A DNA stretch of 13,651 bases from Prevotella sp. UBA2746 (GCA_002353555.1 DEJO01000050.1:1-13651); one strand, 5' to 3'. Shown: positions 9,601 through 13,587, counted from the first letter of the stretch. A program made the numbers and translations. The notes: generated from the sequence alone by a model not told the origin.

Positions 9601-12600
9601 CCCAACCACGGCAATGCCTATTCTTCCAAGGGCGGCGAGAGCACGTCGAATGCAGGCAGCTATACTACTCTATCCGATAGTCGACTGAGCGAAGTGAAAG
9701 CTGACATAACAGACATCTACCGCTGGAAGTTTACCGGCGACCCGTACGACTTGCAGATTCACAACGTGAGCATGGGTGAGTTTGCCGACAACTACGCGCT
9801 TGCCGTGAAGGTGCCGACCGAAACTGGCGCTACAGCACCGACAGAGGCTGCTGGTACGCTTGTCCTGCTGACGGAAGACCTGAAGACGGGCGATAGTGAT
9901 ACTGAGAGCTACGGCCAGTATTCGCACTGGGAAATCATCCAGCGTAGCGACGGCCACTATTTGTTCTGGAACATTGATACCCCCGAGCGTTACACCTACA
10001 GTTTGACCTCACAGGCAGATAAACTCAATAAAAATAATCTGTATATGACCGTTCCGCCGTTTGAGAATGGTAGCACGACGGTGCTGAATATCAATCAGGT
10101 GGAGTGGAATCTCGTGGATGTGTTCAACCACTACAACGTGACGTGGCACGTCATGGAGAAGACCGGTGAGACCACCTATACCGAGGTGGCTACCGACACG
10201 AAGGTCGTTGACGAGAACGTCACGCTGACCATCGAAGACATGCCGGCATCCGTCAAGCGTCACTTCTGCGACTATGAGAAGATGTACAGCGATGCTGCAT
10301 GTACGACGGAAATCACCGAACATACCGTCAATGCTGCTACTGACATCTACGTACCTTACACGTTAGATAGCGGTGCACCGGACTTCATCACGGAGGCTGA
10401 GGTGGCTGGTGGTAATATACCTCAGAATAACTGGTATGAGATTCACTTCCCCCATGCTGGAACACATATCTATTATAATGTCACTGAAGGCAAAATGGAT
10501 AAGGATGCCACCAACATTGATGTTATCAGAGACTATGAAAATGATAAGGAGCATCCCCATCCAGCTGATGCATACCAGTACTATCGCTGGGCATTGGTAG
10601 GAACACCATATAGTGTCAAATTCTATAATAAGAAAACGCAAACATATCTCACCTCTGATGGTACTGTCGGTGACCTCACAACGCTTTCGATTGAAGGGAC
10701 AGTCTTTGATTTACCTGATGATGAGACCGGCAACCTGTGTGACATTCGTCATAAAGCTACGGGTACGGTTGTTGACAGGTATGCTGTAGTTTCAAGTATC
10801 AATCATACTTATACTTCATGTGAGTTCACTAACACCAATGGTGTCGTGAAGATTACATTCGTATTGCACTATTCAGATCAGACCCTGCGAAAGTACTATG
10901 GTGATGAAGGAGTCTATGAAGGTGAGAATGAAGGCGATGCAGCAGGAAAGACCGAGATCATTAAGATAGATACTTATCAGAAATTGAATAAGTCTATCCT
11001 TAACGTACTTCCTGTTGAATGGAAACGTGCCTTCTGTAACTATTCCTTCCACTGGGACGACAGTCCGCTTACTACAGTGAGTGAGACAACAGAAGAAACG
11101 GTTACAACTGTCAACCAGGCGATGGTAGAAGCATACAACAACAACCATAATGAATATCTTTATGTCCACGTCACCTACGACTTCAAGACGAAGGCTCCGT
11201 TCAAGTGGAGTACCAATGAGAACAATACATACGAGGGTAAGCACTGGTACTACCTGGTGAACAACCACCGTCCGAATGGTGAGTTGGGTAAGATGGTGTT
11301 CCGCACCAGCGATCCCAGCTTGCGTGTCAGCGAGTCTTTGGTTGACAGCAAGCTCTACCTGAGCAACTACGAGTGGTGTGTCATCGGTGACCCGTATGGC
11401 TTTAAGCTGCTTAACCGCTACGATCCTGACAAGCGTTTCGATGAGTACATCAGCGTAACTACTTCACGTGATGTTAACAATGAAGGTAACAAGTTACAGC
11501 AAGTCAGCGGAAACGACAATAGTCTCTTCGAGATGATGCCAGGTCAATATGACTATAACTTCTGGATGCATCCTATTTACGATGGGGACTTCTTAGGTTT
11601 CGAATACGGTAATGGCAATTACACTTACGTAGGCAACAACTACAATGGTAGTGCTGCTATCATCCCCGATACCAAGCGCTCTTATTCATACTTGAAGACT
11701 TGCGCGCCTGCCAACTTCCGACTGGAGATTCAGAGTGACCATACGCTCTATGAATACGTGAAGTATGCCGGCTTCGTAGGAGCACTGAAGTATGATGCCG
11801 ATGGATTGGATGAAATCCGTGCGAGTGTCCTTGATGATGAAGCAGACCTCACCCCGGAAGAGAAAACGGCCGTCCGTGCACTCATTGACGACCCGGAGAA
11901 CATCGTACAGATGACGCAGGGTTACTACCGCATCATACCTTACGCTCAGGAAGGTGGAAGCACGCATAAGTATGTGCGTGGCTATCTTGACGACCGTGAG
12001 CGCACGGGCAGCTCCGGCTTCAACAGCAACCTGAAGATAGAGACAAGTGCTCTTGCCGAGTACGACCCTGCCAGCATCTTCTGGTTCGAGGGTACGACGG
12101 AGGATGGTACAGAGAACGGTCACCCACGCTACTTCGTCCGCACCCAGGGATTGAACCTCAGTGCCAACACGCTGAGCACCGGTGATGCTTTCAAGGTACG
12201 TTATGAAGACCTCGGTGCCGCCATCACGCAGCTGAAGGTTGCCGCTAACTCAGGTGATCGACCTGCCGACTACCTGAGTTGCAGCAGCACCACCGCTACG
12301 GAGACCAGCGTCAACCAGAATTTCGACGAGCAAGCCGGTGTCTACAAGACCCGCTTATACTTGCAGAAAGTGGGCGAAGAGAACGCCAACGAGATGGCAT
12401 TCAAATTGAAGCTGAACAAGGGTCATAATGGGACTCCTACCAAGAACGAGACCTTACAGGCTCTTCCTTATACCTACACGTCCATCTATACACCTTACGA
12501 TATGATTATCGTCGGTGGTAAGGATGCTTCTGGTCATGAAATAAGTGCAGAGAATTGTGATGCCGTACCATTCATTGGACGCAACGAGAACCTGCATTCG

Positions 12601-13212
12601 AAGGCAAGTACGACAAGCGACACCTATTATAATGAGGGCGAGTATGCACTGATGCTTTATTCTGTTGACCTCTACAACAGTGGTACGTATGCAGGAAACA
12701 AACAGTATATTCCTGCCGGTACTCCAGTTGTTATTCGTTCGTTGAGCGGTATGACGGAGATATACTTCGACATTCCGACGACTGAGCCTTCAGCCAACCT
12801 GACTACCAATACATTGACTGGAACGTATCTGAAGAAGACCGATACCAATACGCAGTTGTATGCCTTTGGTAAGGAGTCTGTTACAGAGAACAATACGAAG
12901 GTCTACACAGGTCGTGTCGGTTTCTTCCCACGTACGAACGGTTCAATGCTGACGAACAACAAAGCTTATTATGAGTCACAGGTTCACAGCAATGGCTCAA
13001 GGAAGTTGATGTTCACCTTCAACAATGACGCTCCTGTGATTACAGGCGTGGCAGATATCCCAACGAGCGGACAGCATACCCGTTATGCCGACGGTGCAGT
13101 CTATGACCTGCAAGGTCGCAAGGTTGCAGCTAACTATGAAGAGGCTCTGACCAAGCGCAACCTGCTGAAGGGTGTCTATATTATCAATGGTAAGAAAGTA
13201 GTCATTAAATAA
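592..13212 (+). CDS. Giant secreted multidomain repeat protein with N-terminal polysaccharide-deacetylase-like domain
   Basis: A single 4206-residue frame with no interruption. The start at 592 gives a signal peptide (basic K4/K9, hydrophobic 10-20, likely cleavage after A26 before QQ). An in-frame ATG at 598 would serve equally well. There is no Shine-Dalgarno; the upstream sequence is A-rich as usual in Bacteroidota. Domains in order: deacetylase-like region (about 55-340), poorly defined beta-rich region (341-536), beta-sandwich carbohydrate-binding-like module (537-676), Ig-like (684-777), ten composite repeats (781-3713) with a second Ig-like domain at 1307-1435, a short helical stretch and a trefoil-like region (about 3720-4000), a beta-rich domain, and a type IX-like sorting tail (about 4145-4206). 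An exported, glycan-interacting cell-surface protein is inferred. The order of modules is seen directly; enzymatic activity is uncertain. I do not recognise a named gene. Confidence 0.95.
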   Translation: MNMKNVMQKILMLLGIILFGRTPMTAQQADVTGYETVTVSIPATAYDAGKGAPQMARVKYNKTFPLVITSDDMGKTELTNNWAEVNGYPNVNNTIDLGIQPGGTKFLAAPYKKYYTQHESQAVADYEPMTYTDNVGKQQRYRMTSAIMPYDVNSNNYAKINAEDAKLMLRTGWSFAQHDVDNISSVENISTAMTNNSNIWANKVGIGLKVMVEPNGNHQYLDAGRQNSGVCWNIFQNPTSQYPSNSKEIADWTDGTMPTSFTSKPQGGFTRSFFQGHESEWKNEVNNADGTKIIIGGTHGLGDEIKQHLRTAANVKDNAWVASADEVWEYYHIYNNVKIGDATFTDGKLTFDVQVPTYQKNQYRELTLNIPGLTGGGKPTFTNKQPVTGGYKQTTDAAIGYTMNIGLESSINEYINELKTIYRDDQTNEFVKRDIRYLASQLWDDSDCIASLEAAPVYSHTINARLDGTSDSDYPLAMIMTDTNGDKSFRIPRYVAKNGSLYETAGAAAGPKYAKTIATAGTSSDVDYTNKNLDSSVVLYAEGEDLEGTTVIGADLEYNEHQDGRYYATNVASMGMAGSIVSGSPATVSKTLPRGKYKITVGYGESYKSQGTYNYHVKVGDTQVYTFANSGATDKAVTEFTSDAFNIEQDNTPVTITTDNSNADSRWIDYVYVQKTADLAAIAPTMTFTSSTTASTIKTGTTATLTANALPNGGSNLTTSIYASDSEGNISGSALATGGESVSYAFTPAAAGTSYFLAQSTNSAGVTKSELIALTATDITNYTLNIVDKSGNTAMTATIANPGSPAQTDPLPVAYRSPFAENYHYYLNATDAQNNNTANALANTDAWTNATIYVGYDVKSTFGSDKKFAVWANSRYMHMVYRVDQAHSSNDYYMTNQKYDISDIPSAASSELANHEITTSNYTLLDNHFMWDLGDDPYNVVFKNVANQRYLKTQYNNSASVQTDISYGNHYSIIYWQAKANNSSIETGADYYRLYDRTLSTNSTLAYNDTGNRFLSCSNDNSCEWRTIDSKHGSYDTFTKIYIKALPEVTVNVLNSHGEVEAQLQAYNNTAATMQSFVPYSMLRAYTSGQKLYYDAAHTEAVTESVALSTSKLETNGSNLYMTYDLVDAKWRTVVKDAVTYYVHSFDAEADDDANWYGLRYNNGSNYIMASALTSNLGNTSLANITGDNADTDNGKKGQWVLIGTPYHLELANRYLGIDNLLGIPSDATSSSKAQVRAAGTSDVITTWEVVTWLNQGKSHLFFRPQGGFNAQAPNLFLSTTGGLAGKPGGGEMWDFYWAAETTEHYDPAATLTLSAASADAYVDEATALTATATPDEGHSVTYFAIERETSTDVWEVVGTAYEGSDVSGVAEKNATTGVVTLNCNFIPSAEGTYNLRARAVCDNNAENYTILSTNTARDGGIGSVVTITATVKPFTVGSDNYTIVLVDKAGNELYTESNVPASRVSEANSVSGRNGDPLNDAWRSPLVTRYYYYNTAEGAKTNNSSDLFDWASTATTPTVYVGYEVSNKIDLNGGKFSSLNDDDNSLMKMRKARSATESNQVRDASKFGKMYLLKFKTSESYYSENEKDRRESTATPTGSFVYPYTNGDGPIYIYDDDRYQKQKDNGASTRTRWPWFLVSPKGDPYHVYVTSWQNAHATVTGKDANGKDVSTNYYSYLRTYYQEGVGIVTNNVTDDPTTLDGSSNQILPTEYMILRGSGTDGLNYKLTTVATISDGTTTERRTVTSLEQYWRNNPTAQLESGGEQNKTVVATNNATLKGFGWNNYSAYVNAAKWDGTNYDNGKPKKYLNDSHWFQTISLGDGSLDIVEADIDGVLVLLDNHGWEIMRKPIVAKDDPDYETVRAALRKYDSPMVKQYKFYSTRNVKHKVAGYHKYDINRQTDSVTPTTPLTDTTDRVDKDKTITSLADYEPHTSGGALTDLYVTYEVKEEYANSYVGAASEAGTSASKFLLQQGNSYAKANGTAIEGTTQASADNWYMKPNFNIDAEMGYCYHGSGNSYNNELTQTELENLYYNDGTDSRNGFDPYNLQIKNATTNTYLTTNASTATLDAGAWSGNGSTLSLADIATHITPTGNDQTTLAVTNATFMAVQDANGNMRLMPRFDHGHVVDGFSTLAVQAAAQPAADASHAQTTLLSTPVTYHIIDNSGNDVFSGITTTAAGFALPKAYQSPMVEEYFYHSTLEDATTNRTTSNVTTVQPGDEVWVSYKVKDDFSSKDWIVYGQNGTYLHAVSRNDQTDNRYLWWMENQKNDRGANSVKNDLSTTNMPFLDNSYAWQFGENADPYNATFLNKGVHRYISSNNGNMNHLIPAVADAGKYAIVYYEEGSDDAVIYERTAKKYIYLNNNGQWYAKGARDNNGRMVFDCNVPAIAINIVRNGKVECTLDGFYKSGCTWTPFVPLYLERYAASNQAFYYDQACENAISGQVDDATVTANKAVYVSYTLDAAKWGTLDQTAKTTIVMPSPTNDKVEWYSMVSNNNKTFFIDGNNQLVSGSFKAGDDVDTNDNKKGQWALMGTPYNVKIVNRYAGSTSYLGIPSEINNNPIQLPATVQPEGTENVVDTWEVCQGMGNSGYVLQFRPQGSLSGQATYGYLGQDGNTNGKLGVTVNPNSNLQVKLTWKKETDAKIVTFKLYDREGNYMADEANGAIADAEIHGVSIGDDLSAIFNHTNMQRRYCEYTFYSDAEKTNAVTKASDNLNETVYVKWDYTDDAPVFSQPGGDSRDYQYYMLGVWGLNNYNLMDVEGEGTTESPYTFKPNNTVGTPRDLKHQFAIVGNPYGFKLYNRAANKDIKRNAALEITFADKEADGTTDTEEITFDLPIVSGSAYTSTETHFRSTKTGRYLSVTGTNENKLFSMTDNARGSTRFRYIIVPVRVFKEGAVSSTAEKDYRMYALEMNPSNTARTTDARITTNDLRATGNAIGNARDFNHAFCNYTYYQKYDWNTSVSVPVPDDGLSYYGGKDQNKRQFIATYTVDQDAFERLYYLDNSPNHGNAYSSKGGESTSNAGSYTTLSDSRLSEVKADITDIYRWKFTGDPYDLQIHNVSMGEFADNYALAVKVPTETGATAPTEAAGTLVLLTEDLKTGDSDTESYGQYSHWEIIQRSDGHYLFWNIDTPERYTYSLTSQADKLNKNNLYMTVPPFENGSTTVLNINQVEWNLVDVFNHYNVTWHVMEKTGETTYTEVATDTKVVDENVTLTIEDMPASVKRHFCDYEKMYSDAACTTEITEHTVNAATDIYVPYTLDSGAPDFITEAEVAGGNIPQNNWYEIHFPHAGTHIYYNVTEGKMDKDATNIDVIRDYENDKEHPHPADAYQYYRWALVGTPYSVKFYNKKTQTYLTSDGTVGDLTTLSIEGTVFDLPDDETGNLCDIRHKATGTVVDRYAVVSSINHTYTSCEFTNTNGVVKITFVLHYSDQTLRKYYGDEGVYEGENEGDAAGKTEIIKIDTYQKLNKSILNVLPVEWKRAFCNYSFHWDDSPLTTVSETTEETVTTVNQAMVEAYNNNHNEYLYVHVTYDFKTKAPFKWSTNENNTYEGKHWYYLVNNHRPNGELGKMVFRTSDPSLRVSESLVDSKLYLSNYEWCVIGDPYGFKLLNRYDPDKRFDEYISVTTSRDVNNEGNKLQQVSGNDNSLFEMMPGQYDYNFWMHPIYDGDFLGFEYGNGNYTYVGNNYNGSAAIIPDTKRSYSYLKTCAPANFRLEIQSDHTLYEYVKYAGFVGALKYDADGLDEIRASVLDDEADLTPEEKTAVRALIDDPENIVQMTQGYYRIIPYAQEGGSTHKYVRGYLDDRERTGSSGFNSNLKIETSALAEYDPASIFWFEGTTEDGTENGHPRYFVRTQGLNLSANTLSTGDAFKVRYEDLGAAITQLKVAANSGDRPADYLSCSSTTATETSVNQNFDEQAGVYKTRLYLQKVGEENANEMAFKLKLNKGHNGTPTKNETLQALPYTYTSIYTPYDMIIVGGKDASGHEISAENCDAVPFIGRNENLHSKASTTSDTYYNEGEYALMLYSVDLYNSGTYAGNKQYIPAGTPVVIRSLSGMTEIYFDIPTTEPSANLTTNTLTGTYLKKTDTNTQLYAFGKESVTENNTKVYTGRVGFFPRTNGSMLTNNKAYYESQVHSNGSRKLMFTFNNDAPVITGVADIPTSGQHTRYADGAVYDLQGRKVAANYEEALTKRNLLKGVYIINGKKVVIK
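754..1611 (+). other. Polysaccharide-deacetylase-like (NodB-type) domain, residues ~55-340
   Basis: The segment FPLVITSDDMG (residues 65-75) matches the first NodB motif (TFDD; here T69-S-D-D72). GWSF-AQHDVDN around H178 sits where the H-x-x-x-H metal motif is expected, but the second histidine is replaced by Asp or Asn. VEPNGNHQY (213-220) sits at the RxPYG-like position, and GGTHG with H299 could be the late histidine motif. The end, WVASADEVWEYY (320-331), resembles the closing strand and helix common in this superfamily. The known role of the family is removal of N- or O-acetyl groups from glycans using a metal bound by Asp-His-His. Because that triad is only partly visible, this may be a divergent or binding-only member. 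Confidence 0.55.
2200..2619 (+). other. Carbohydrate-binding-like beta-sandwich module, residues 537-676
   Basis: The pattern runs YAEGEDLEG at the start, RYYATNV then GMAGS in the middle, LPRGKYKITVGYGE, a YHVKVGD strand pair and a final SRWIDYVYVQK strand. This is the layout of CBM6/CBM35-like galactose-binding folds, which begin with an 'AE-E' strand and end with 'hDyhyh'. Glycan binding is inferred from fold resemblance; specificity cannot be read from the sequence. Confidence 0.5.
2641..2922 (+). other. Ig-like domain 1, residues 684-777
   Basis: About 94 residues rich in Thr, Ser and Ala with alternating beta strands. It begins PTMTFTSSTT, contains the strand TTATLTANA and ends with a G-x-SYFLAQSTNSAG strand and loop typical of bacterial Ig-like folds. 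It lies between the binding module and the repeat array and most likely acts as a spacer. Confidence 0.5.
2932..3729 (+). repeat. Composite repeat unit 1
   Basis: Opens with YTLNIVDKSGN, then YRSPFAENYHYY, TIYVGYDVKS, RYMHMVY and finally WDLGDDPYNVVFKN with RYLKT (Pro-Tyr at 937). It is closest to unit 5 in motif wording and order. Its second half is AT-richer than the preceding domains. Confidence 0.75.
3730..4506 (+). repeat. Composite repeat unit 2
   Basis: Opens with VTVNVLNSHGEVEAQL, then SFVPYSMLRAY, KLYYDAAHTEAV, LYMTYDLVDAKW, NWYGLRY, and KKGQWVLIGTPYHLELANRY with LGIPSD (Pro-Tyr at 1206), followed by TWEVV and FRPQGG. The same run of motifs, in the same order, recurs in unit 6. Confidence 0.8.
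4510..4896 (+). other. Ig-like domain 2 inserted between repeat units, residues 1307-1435
   Basis: It begins AATLTLSAASADAYVDEATA and ends with a G-TYNLRARAVCDN strand and VVTITATVKP. This is the same general plan as the Ig-like domain at 2641-2922, and like that one it sits immediately before a YTIVLVDKAGN-type unit start. It splits the array into units 1-2 and 3-10. Confidence 0.5.
4912..6081 (+). repeat. Composite repeat unit 3 (longest unit)
   Basis: Opens with YTIVLVDKAGNELY, then WRSPLVTRYYYYN, TVYVGYEVSNK, a charged Lys/Arg/Asp-rich stretch around residues 1540-1625, and WFLVSPKGDPYHVYV (Pro-Tyr at 1645). It continues through GVGIVTNNV and VEQ-free Ser/Thr-rich sequence to about residue 1830, some 120 residues longer than most units. 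Confidence 0.65.
5793..5814 (+). repeat. 11-bp perfect tandem duplication inside the coding frame
   Basis: CGACGGAACGA occurs twice without a gap (5793-5803 and 5804-5814). Eleven is not a multiple of three, so the copies are read in different frames (Ser-Asp-Gly-Thr-Thr, then Thr-Glu-Arg-Arg). Gain or loss of one copy would shift the frame at about residue 1735. Confidence 0.9.
6082..7056 (+). repeat. Composite repeat unit 4
   Basis: Opens with IDGVLVLLDNHGWEIM, then KYDSPMVKQYKFYST, LYVTYEVKEEY, NWYMKPNF and NGFDPYNLQIKN with TYLTT (Pro-Tyr at 2044). It closes with an Ala-rich linker (AVQAAAQPAADA) ahead of unit 5. Confidence 0.7.
7057..7743 (+). repeat. Composite repeat unit 5
   Basis: Opens with VTYHIIDNSGNDVF, then YQSPMVEEYFYHST, VWVSYKVKDDF, TYLHAVSRND, LDNSYAWQFG and ADPYNATFLN with RYISS (Pro-Tyr at 2301), then YAIVYYE and IYER. 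It matches unit 1 motif for motif, including the strand after the aromatic block and the YLH or YMH element. Confidence 0.75.
7744..8508 (+). repeat. Composite repeat unit 6
   Basis: Opens with IAINIVRNGKVECTL, then PFVPLYLERYAA, FYYDQACENAI, VYVSYTLDAAKWG, EWYSMV, and KKGQWALMGTPYNVKIVNRY with YLGIPSE (Pro-Tyr at 2534), followed by TWEVC and FRPQG. Clear sister of unit 2. Confidence 0.8.
8509..9237 (+). repeat. Composite repeat unit 7
   Basis: Opens with IVTFKLYDREGN, then RRYCEYTFYSDAEKTNAV, VYVKWDYTDDAPVF, YQYYMLGVW and HQFAIVGNPYGFKLYN (Pro-Tyr at 2792), followed by RYLSVTG. From this unit on the aromatic block carries a Cys-x-Tyr in place of Ser-Pro. Confidence 0.75.
9238..10131 (+). 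repeat. Composite repeat unit 8
   Basis: Opens with YIIVPVRVFKEGAV, then HAFCNYTYYQKYDW, QFIATYTVDQDAFERLYYL and YRWKFTGDPYDLQIHN (Pro-Tyr at 3051), followed by SHWEIIQRSDGHYLFWN. The DNA here is among the most GC-rich of the gene (bases 9241-9300 are about 62% G+C). Confidence 0.7.
10132..10839 (+). repeat. Composite repeat unit 9
   Basis: Opens with YNVTWHVMEKTGE, then RHFCDYEKMYSDAACTTEIT, IYVPYTLDSGAPDF, NWYEIHF and YRWALVGTPYSVKFYN with TYLTSDG (Pro-Tyr at 3339). The SDAACTTEIT piece is the clearest InlB-B-repeat-like wording in the protein. The second half is noticeably AT-rich (about 38-40% G+C at 10441-10500 and 10621-10680). Confidence 0.75.
10840..11730 (+). repeat. Composite repeat unit 10 (last)
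   Basis: Opens with GVVKITFVLHYSD, then KRAFCNYSFHWDDSP, LYVHVTYDFKTKAPFKW, HWYYLVNN and YEWCVIGDPYGFKLLNRY (Pro-Tyr at 3601). The first third is AT-rich like the end of unit 9. The array ends where a helical segment (DEIRASVLDDEADLTPEEK) begins. Confidence 0.7.
11731..12474 (+). other. Helical linker and trefoil-like region, residues ~3714-3961
   Basis: A predicted helical stretch rich in Glu, Asp and Leu (about residues 3735-3765) is followed by QGYYRIIPYA, YVRGYLDDRE, YDPASIFWFEG and RYFVRTQGLNLSA. The spacing of GYYRI, a YL/YV strand and SIFWF resembles ricin-type or other beta-trefoil folds that often end large Prevotella surface proteins. Function is not established from sequence; binding to glycans is a guess. 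Confidence 0.4.
12475..13026 (+). other. C-terminal beta-rich domain, residues ~3962-4145
   Basis: Contains TPYDMIIVGGKD, YIPAGTPVVIRS, LTGTYLKK, LYAFGKE, VGFFPRTNG and NNKAYYES. This succession (an 'ipAGtpvvh' turn, then 'vGFf', then 'nkAYy') is common near the end of Prevotella and Bacteroides exported proteins ahead of the sorting tail. Role unknown; likely a folding or anchoring module. Confidence 0.5.
13027..13212 (+). other. Type IX-like C-terminal sorting tail, residues ~4146-4206
   Basis: After ITGVADIP and a short linker comes YADGAVYDLQGRKV, then LLKGVYIINGKKVVIK at the very end. The 'YDLxGRxV ... GxYIhxxxKxVhK' pattern with a terminal lysine matches the sorting domain of type IX secretion substrates as known from Porphyromonas, in the shortened form frequent in Prevotella. 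It predicts transit of the outer membrane and surface attachment or release. Whether this organism has a type IX system cannot be seen here. Confidence 0.65.
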
Positions 13213-13221
13213 GGAAGGAGG
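13213..13221 (+). promoter_or_regulatory. Strong Shine-Dalgarno before the small gene
   Basis: GGAAGGAGG starts immediately after the TAA of the giant gene and ends 5 nt before ATG 13227 and 8 nt before ATG 13230. Such a full anti-16S match is unusual for Bacteroidota, where most genes, including the giant one here, lack it. It supports independent and efficient initiation of the downstream gene. Confidence 0.75.
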
Positions 13222-13226
13222 AAAAA

Positions 13227-13454
13227 ATGATGAAACGTAAGAAATATATTATACCTGAGTCAGAGCTCTTTAATGTTGTGCATCTTCGTTTGATGGACGG
13301 TTGGTCTGCGAACAAAGAAAATGAAGTAGGTGGAAGTGGAGTTGACATGGAAGGCGGCGATGAGTTGTCTCGCCGTAACTTCGGCTTTTGGGATGCCGAA
13401 GATGACTTTACCGACAATGATCCCGCTCCTCAGTCACCCAACCTCTGGAAGTAG
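13227..13454 (+). CDS. Small acidic orphan protein, co-transcribed with the giant gene
   Basis: 75 residues (74 if the second ATG at 13230 is used). A basic start (KRKKY) leads into IIPESELFNVV, then a Gly/Glu-rich middle (VGGSG at 34-38, EGGD at 42-45), a FGFWDAEDDF core (52-61) and a Pro-rich end PAPQSPNLWK. It has no cysteine, no signal peptide and no membrane segment. The start is 14 nt after the stop of the giant gene and has a strong Shine-Dalgarno. I do not recognise a family with a known function. The basic 'KKYIxPExE' opening plus an acidic, Gly-containing remainder is a style seen in many short hypothetical proteins of Bacteroidales. A chaperone or export partner, regulator or peptide precursor are all possible. 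I am confident it is a gene, not of its role. Confidence 0.8.
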   Translation: MMKRKKYIIPESELFNVVHLRLMDGWSANKENEVGGSGVDMEGGDELSRRNFGFWDAEDDFTDNDPAPQSPNLWK

Positions 13455-13475
13455 GCGCTGACAGTAAATCTCTAT

Positions 13476-13561
13476 AAGGCAATGCCGCTTATCCACGGTA
13501 GTCGCAAAGTGCTTTTGAAAAGCGAAGCGACTAAGCAACGTGGGTGAGCGGCATTGCTTTT
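13476..13561 (+). terminator. Very long hairpin terminator of the two-gene unit
   Basis: Bases 13479-13497 pair with 13539-13557 as an uninterrupted 19-bp stem containing two G·T pairs. The stem extends by AAG/TTT (13476-13478 with 13558-13560) into a short T-run. Inside, TAGTCGC (13499-13505) pairs with GCGACTA (13527-13533), and GCTTT/AAAGC (13511-13515 with 13519-13523) closes a TGA loop. The hairpin begins 21 nt after the stop codon at 13454. Position and T-run support rho-independent termination, but the size of about 85 nt is far larger than needed, so it may also protect or process the transcript. Confidence 0.75.
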
Positions 13562-13587
13562 ATAACAACGGTCATCGCGAAGTGCTT
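13495..13587 (+). repeat. Imperfect direct repeat ACGGTnnTCGCnAAGTGCTT
   Basis: The 20-nt segment 13495-13514, inside the terminator hairpin, recurs at 13568-13587 with three differences. Each copy is followed by a small inverted repeat (GCTTT/AAAGC in the first, TGCTT/AAGCA at 13583-13587 with 13593-13597 in the second). The second copy lacks the outer 19-bp stem. Confidence 0.6.

Larger units (their letters stand above)
2932..11730 (+). repeat. Tenfold composite protein repeat array, residues 781-3713
   Basis: Ten divergent units follow the same order of motifs: a leading strand (hxhhDxxGxh in several units), an aromatic block (YxSPxxxxYxFY or RxFCxYxFYSD), a strand ending YVxYxh, a WYxh element, and WxhhGxPYxhxhxN followed by YL. 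The Pro-Tyr of the last motif is at residues 937, 1206, 1645, 2044, 2301, 2534, 2792, 3051, 3339 and 3601, a period of 233-288 except around unit 3. The first half of each unit resembles the Listeria-Bacteroides/InlB B-repeat layout; the second half resembles a lectin-like trefoil segment. These family links are inference; the repetition is seen directly. Confidence 0.85.

Noticed and set aside
8626..9609. Minus-strand reading frame of about 327 codons opposite units 7-8
   Set aside because: Same Val/Gly/His-rich antisense composition, in the most GC-rich part of the gene where stop codons on the other strand are rare; no domain seen.
13205..13417. Minus-strand frame of 70 codons opposite the small gene
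   Set aside because: Ser/Pro-rich antisense of a plus-strand gene that has a strong Shine-Dalgarno and operon position; no support of its own.
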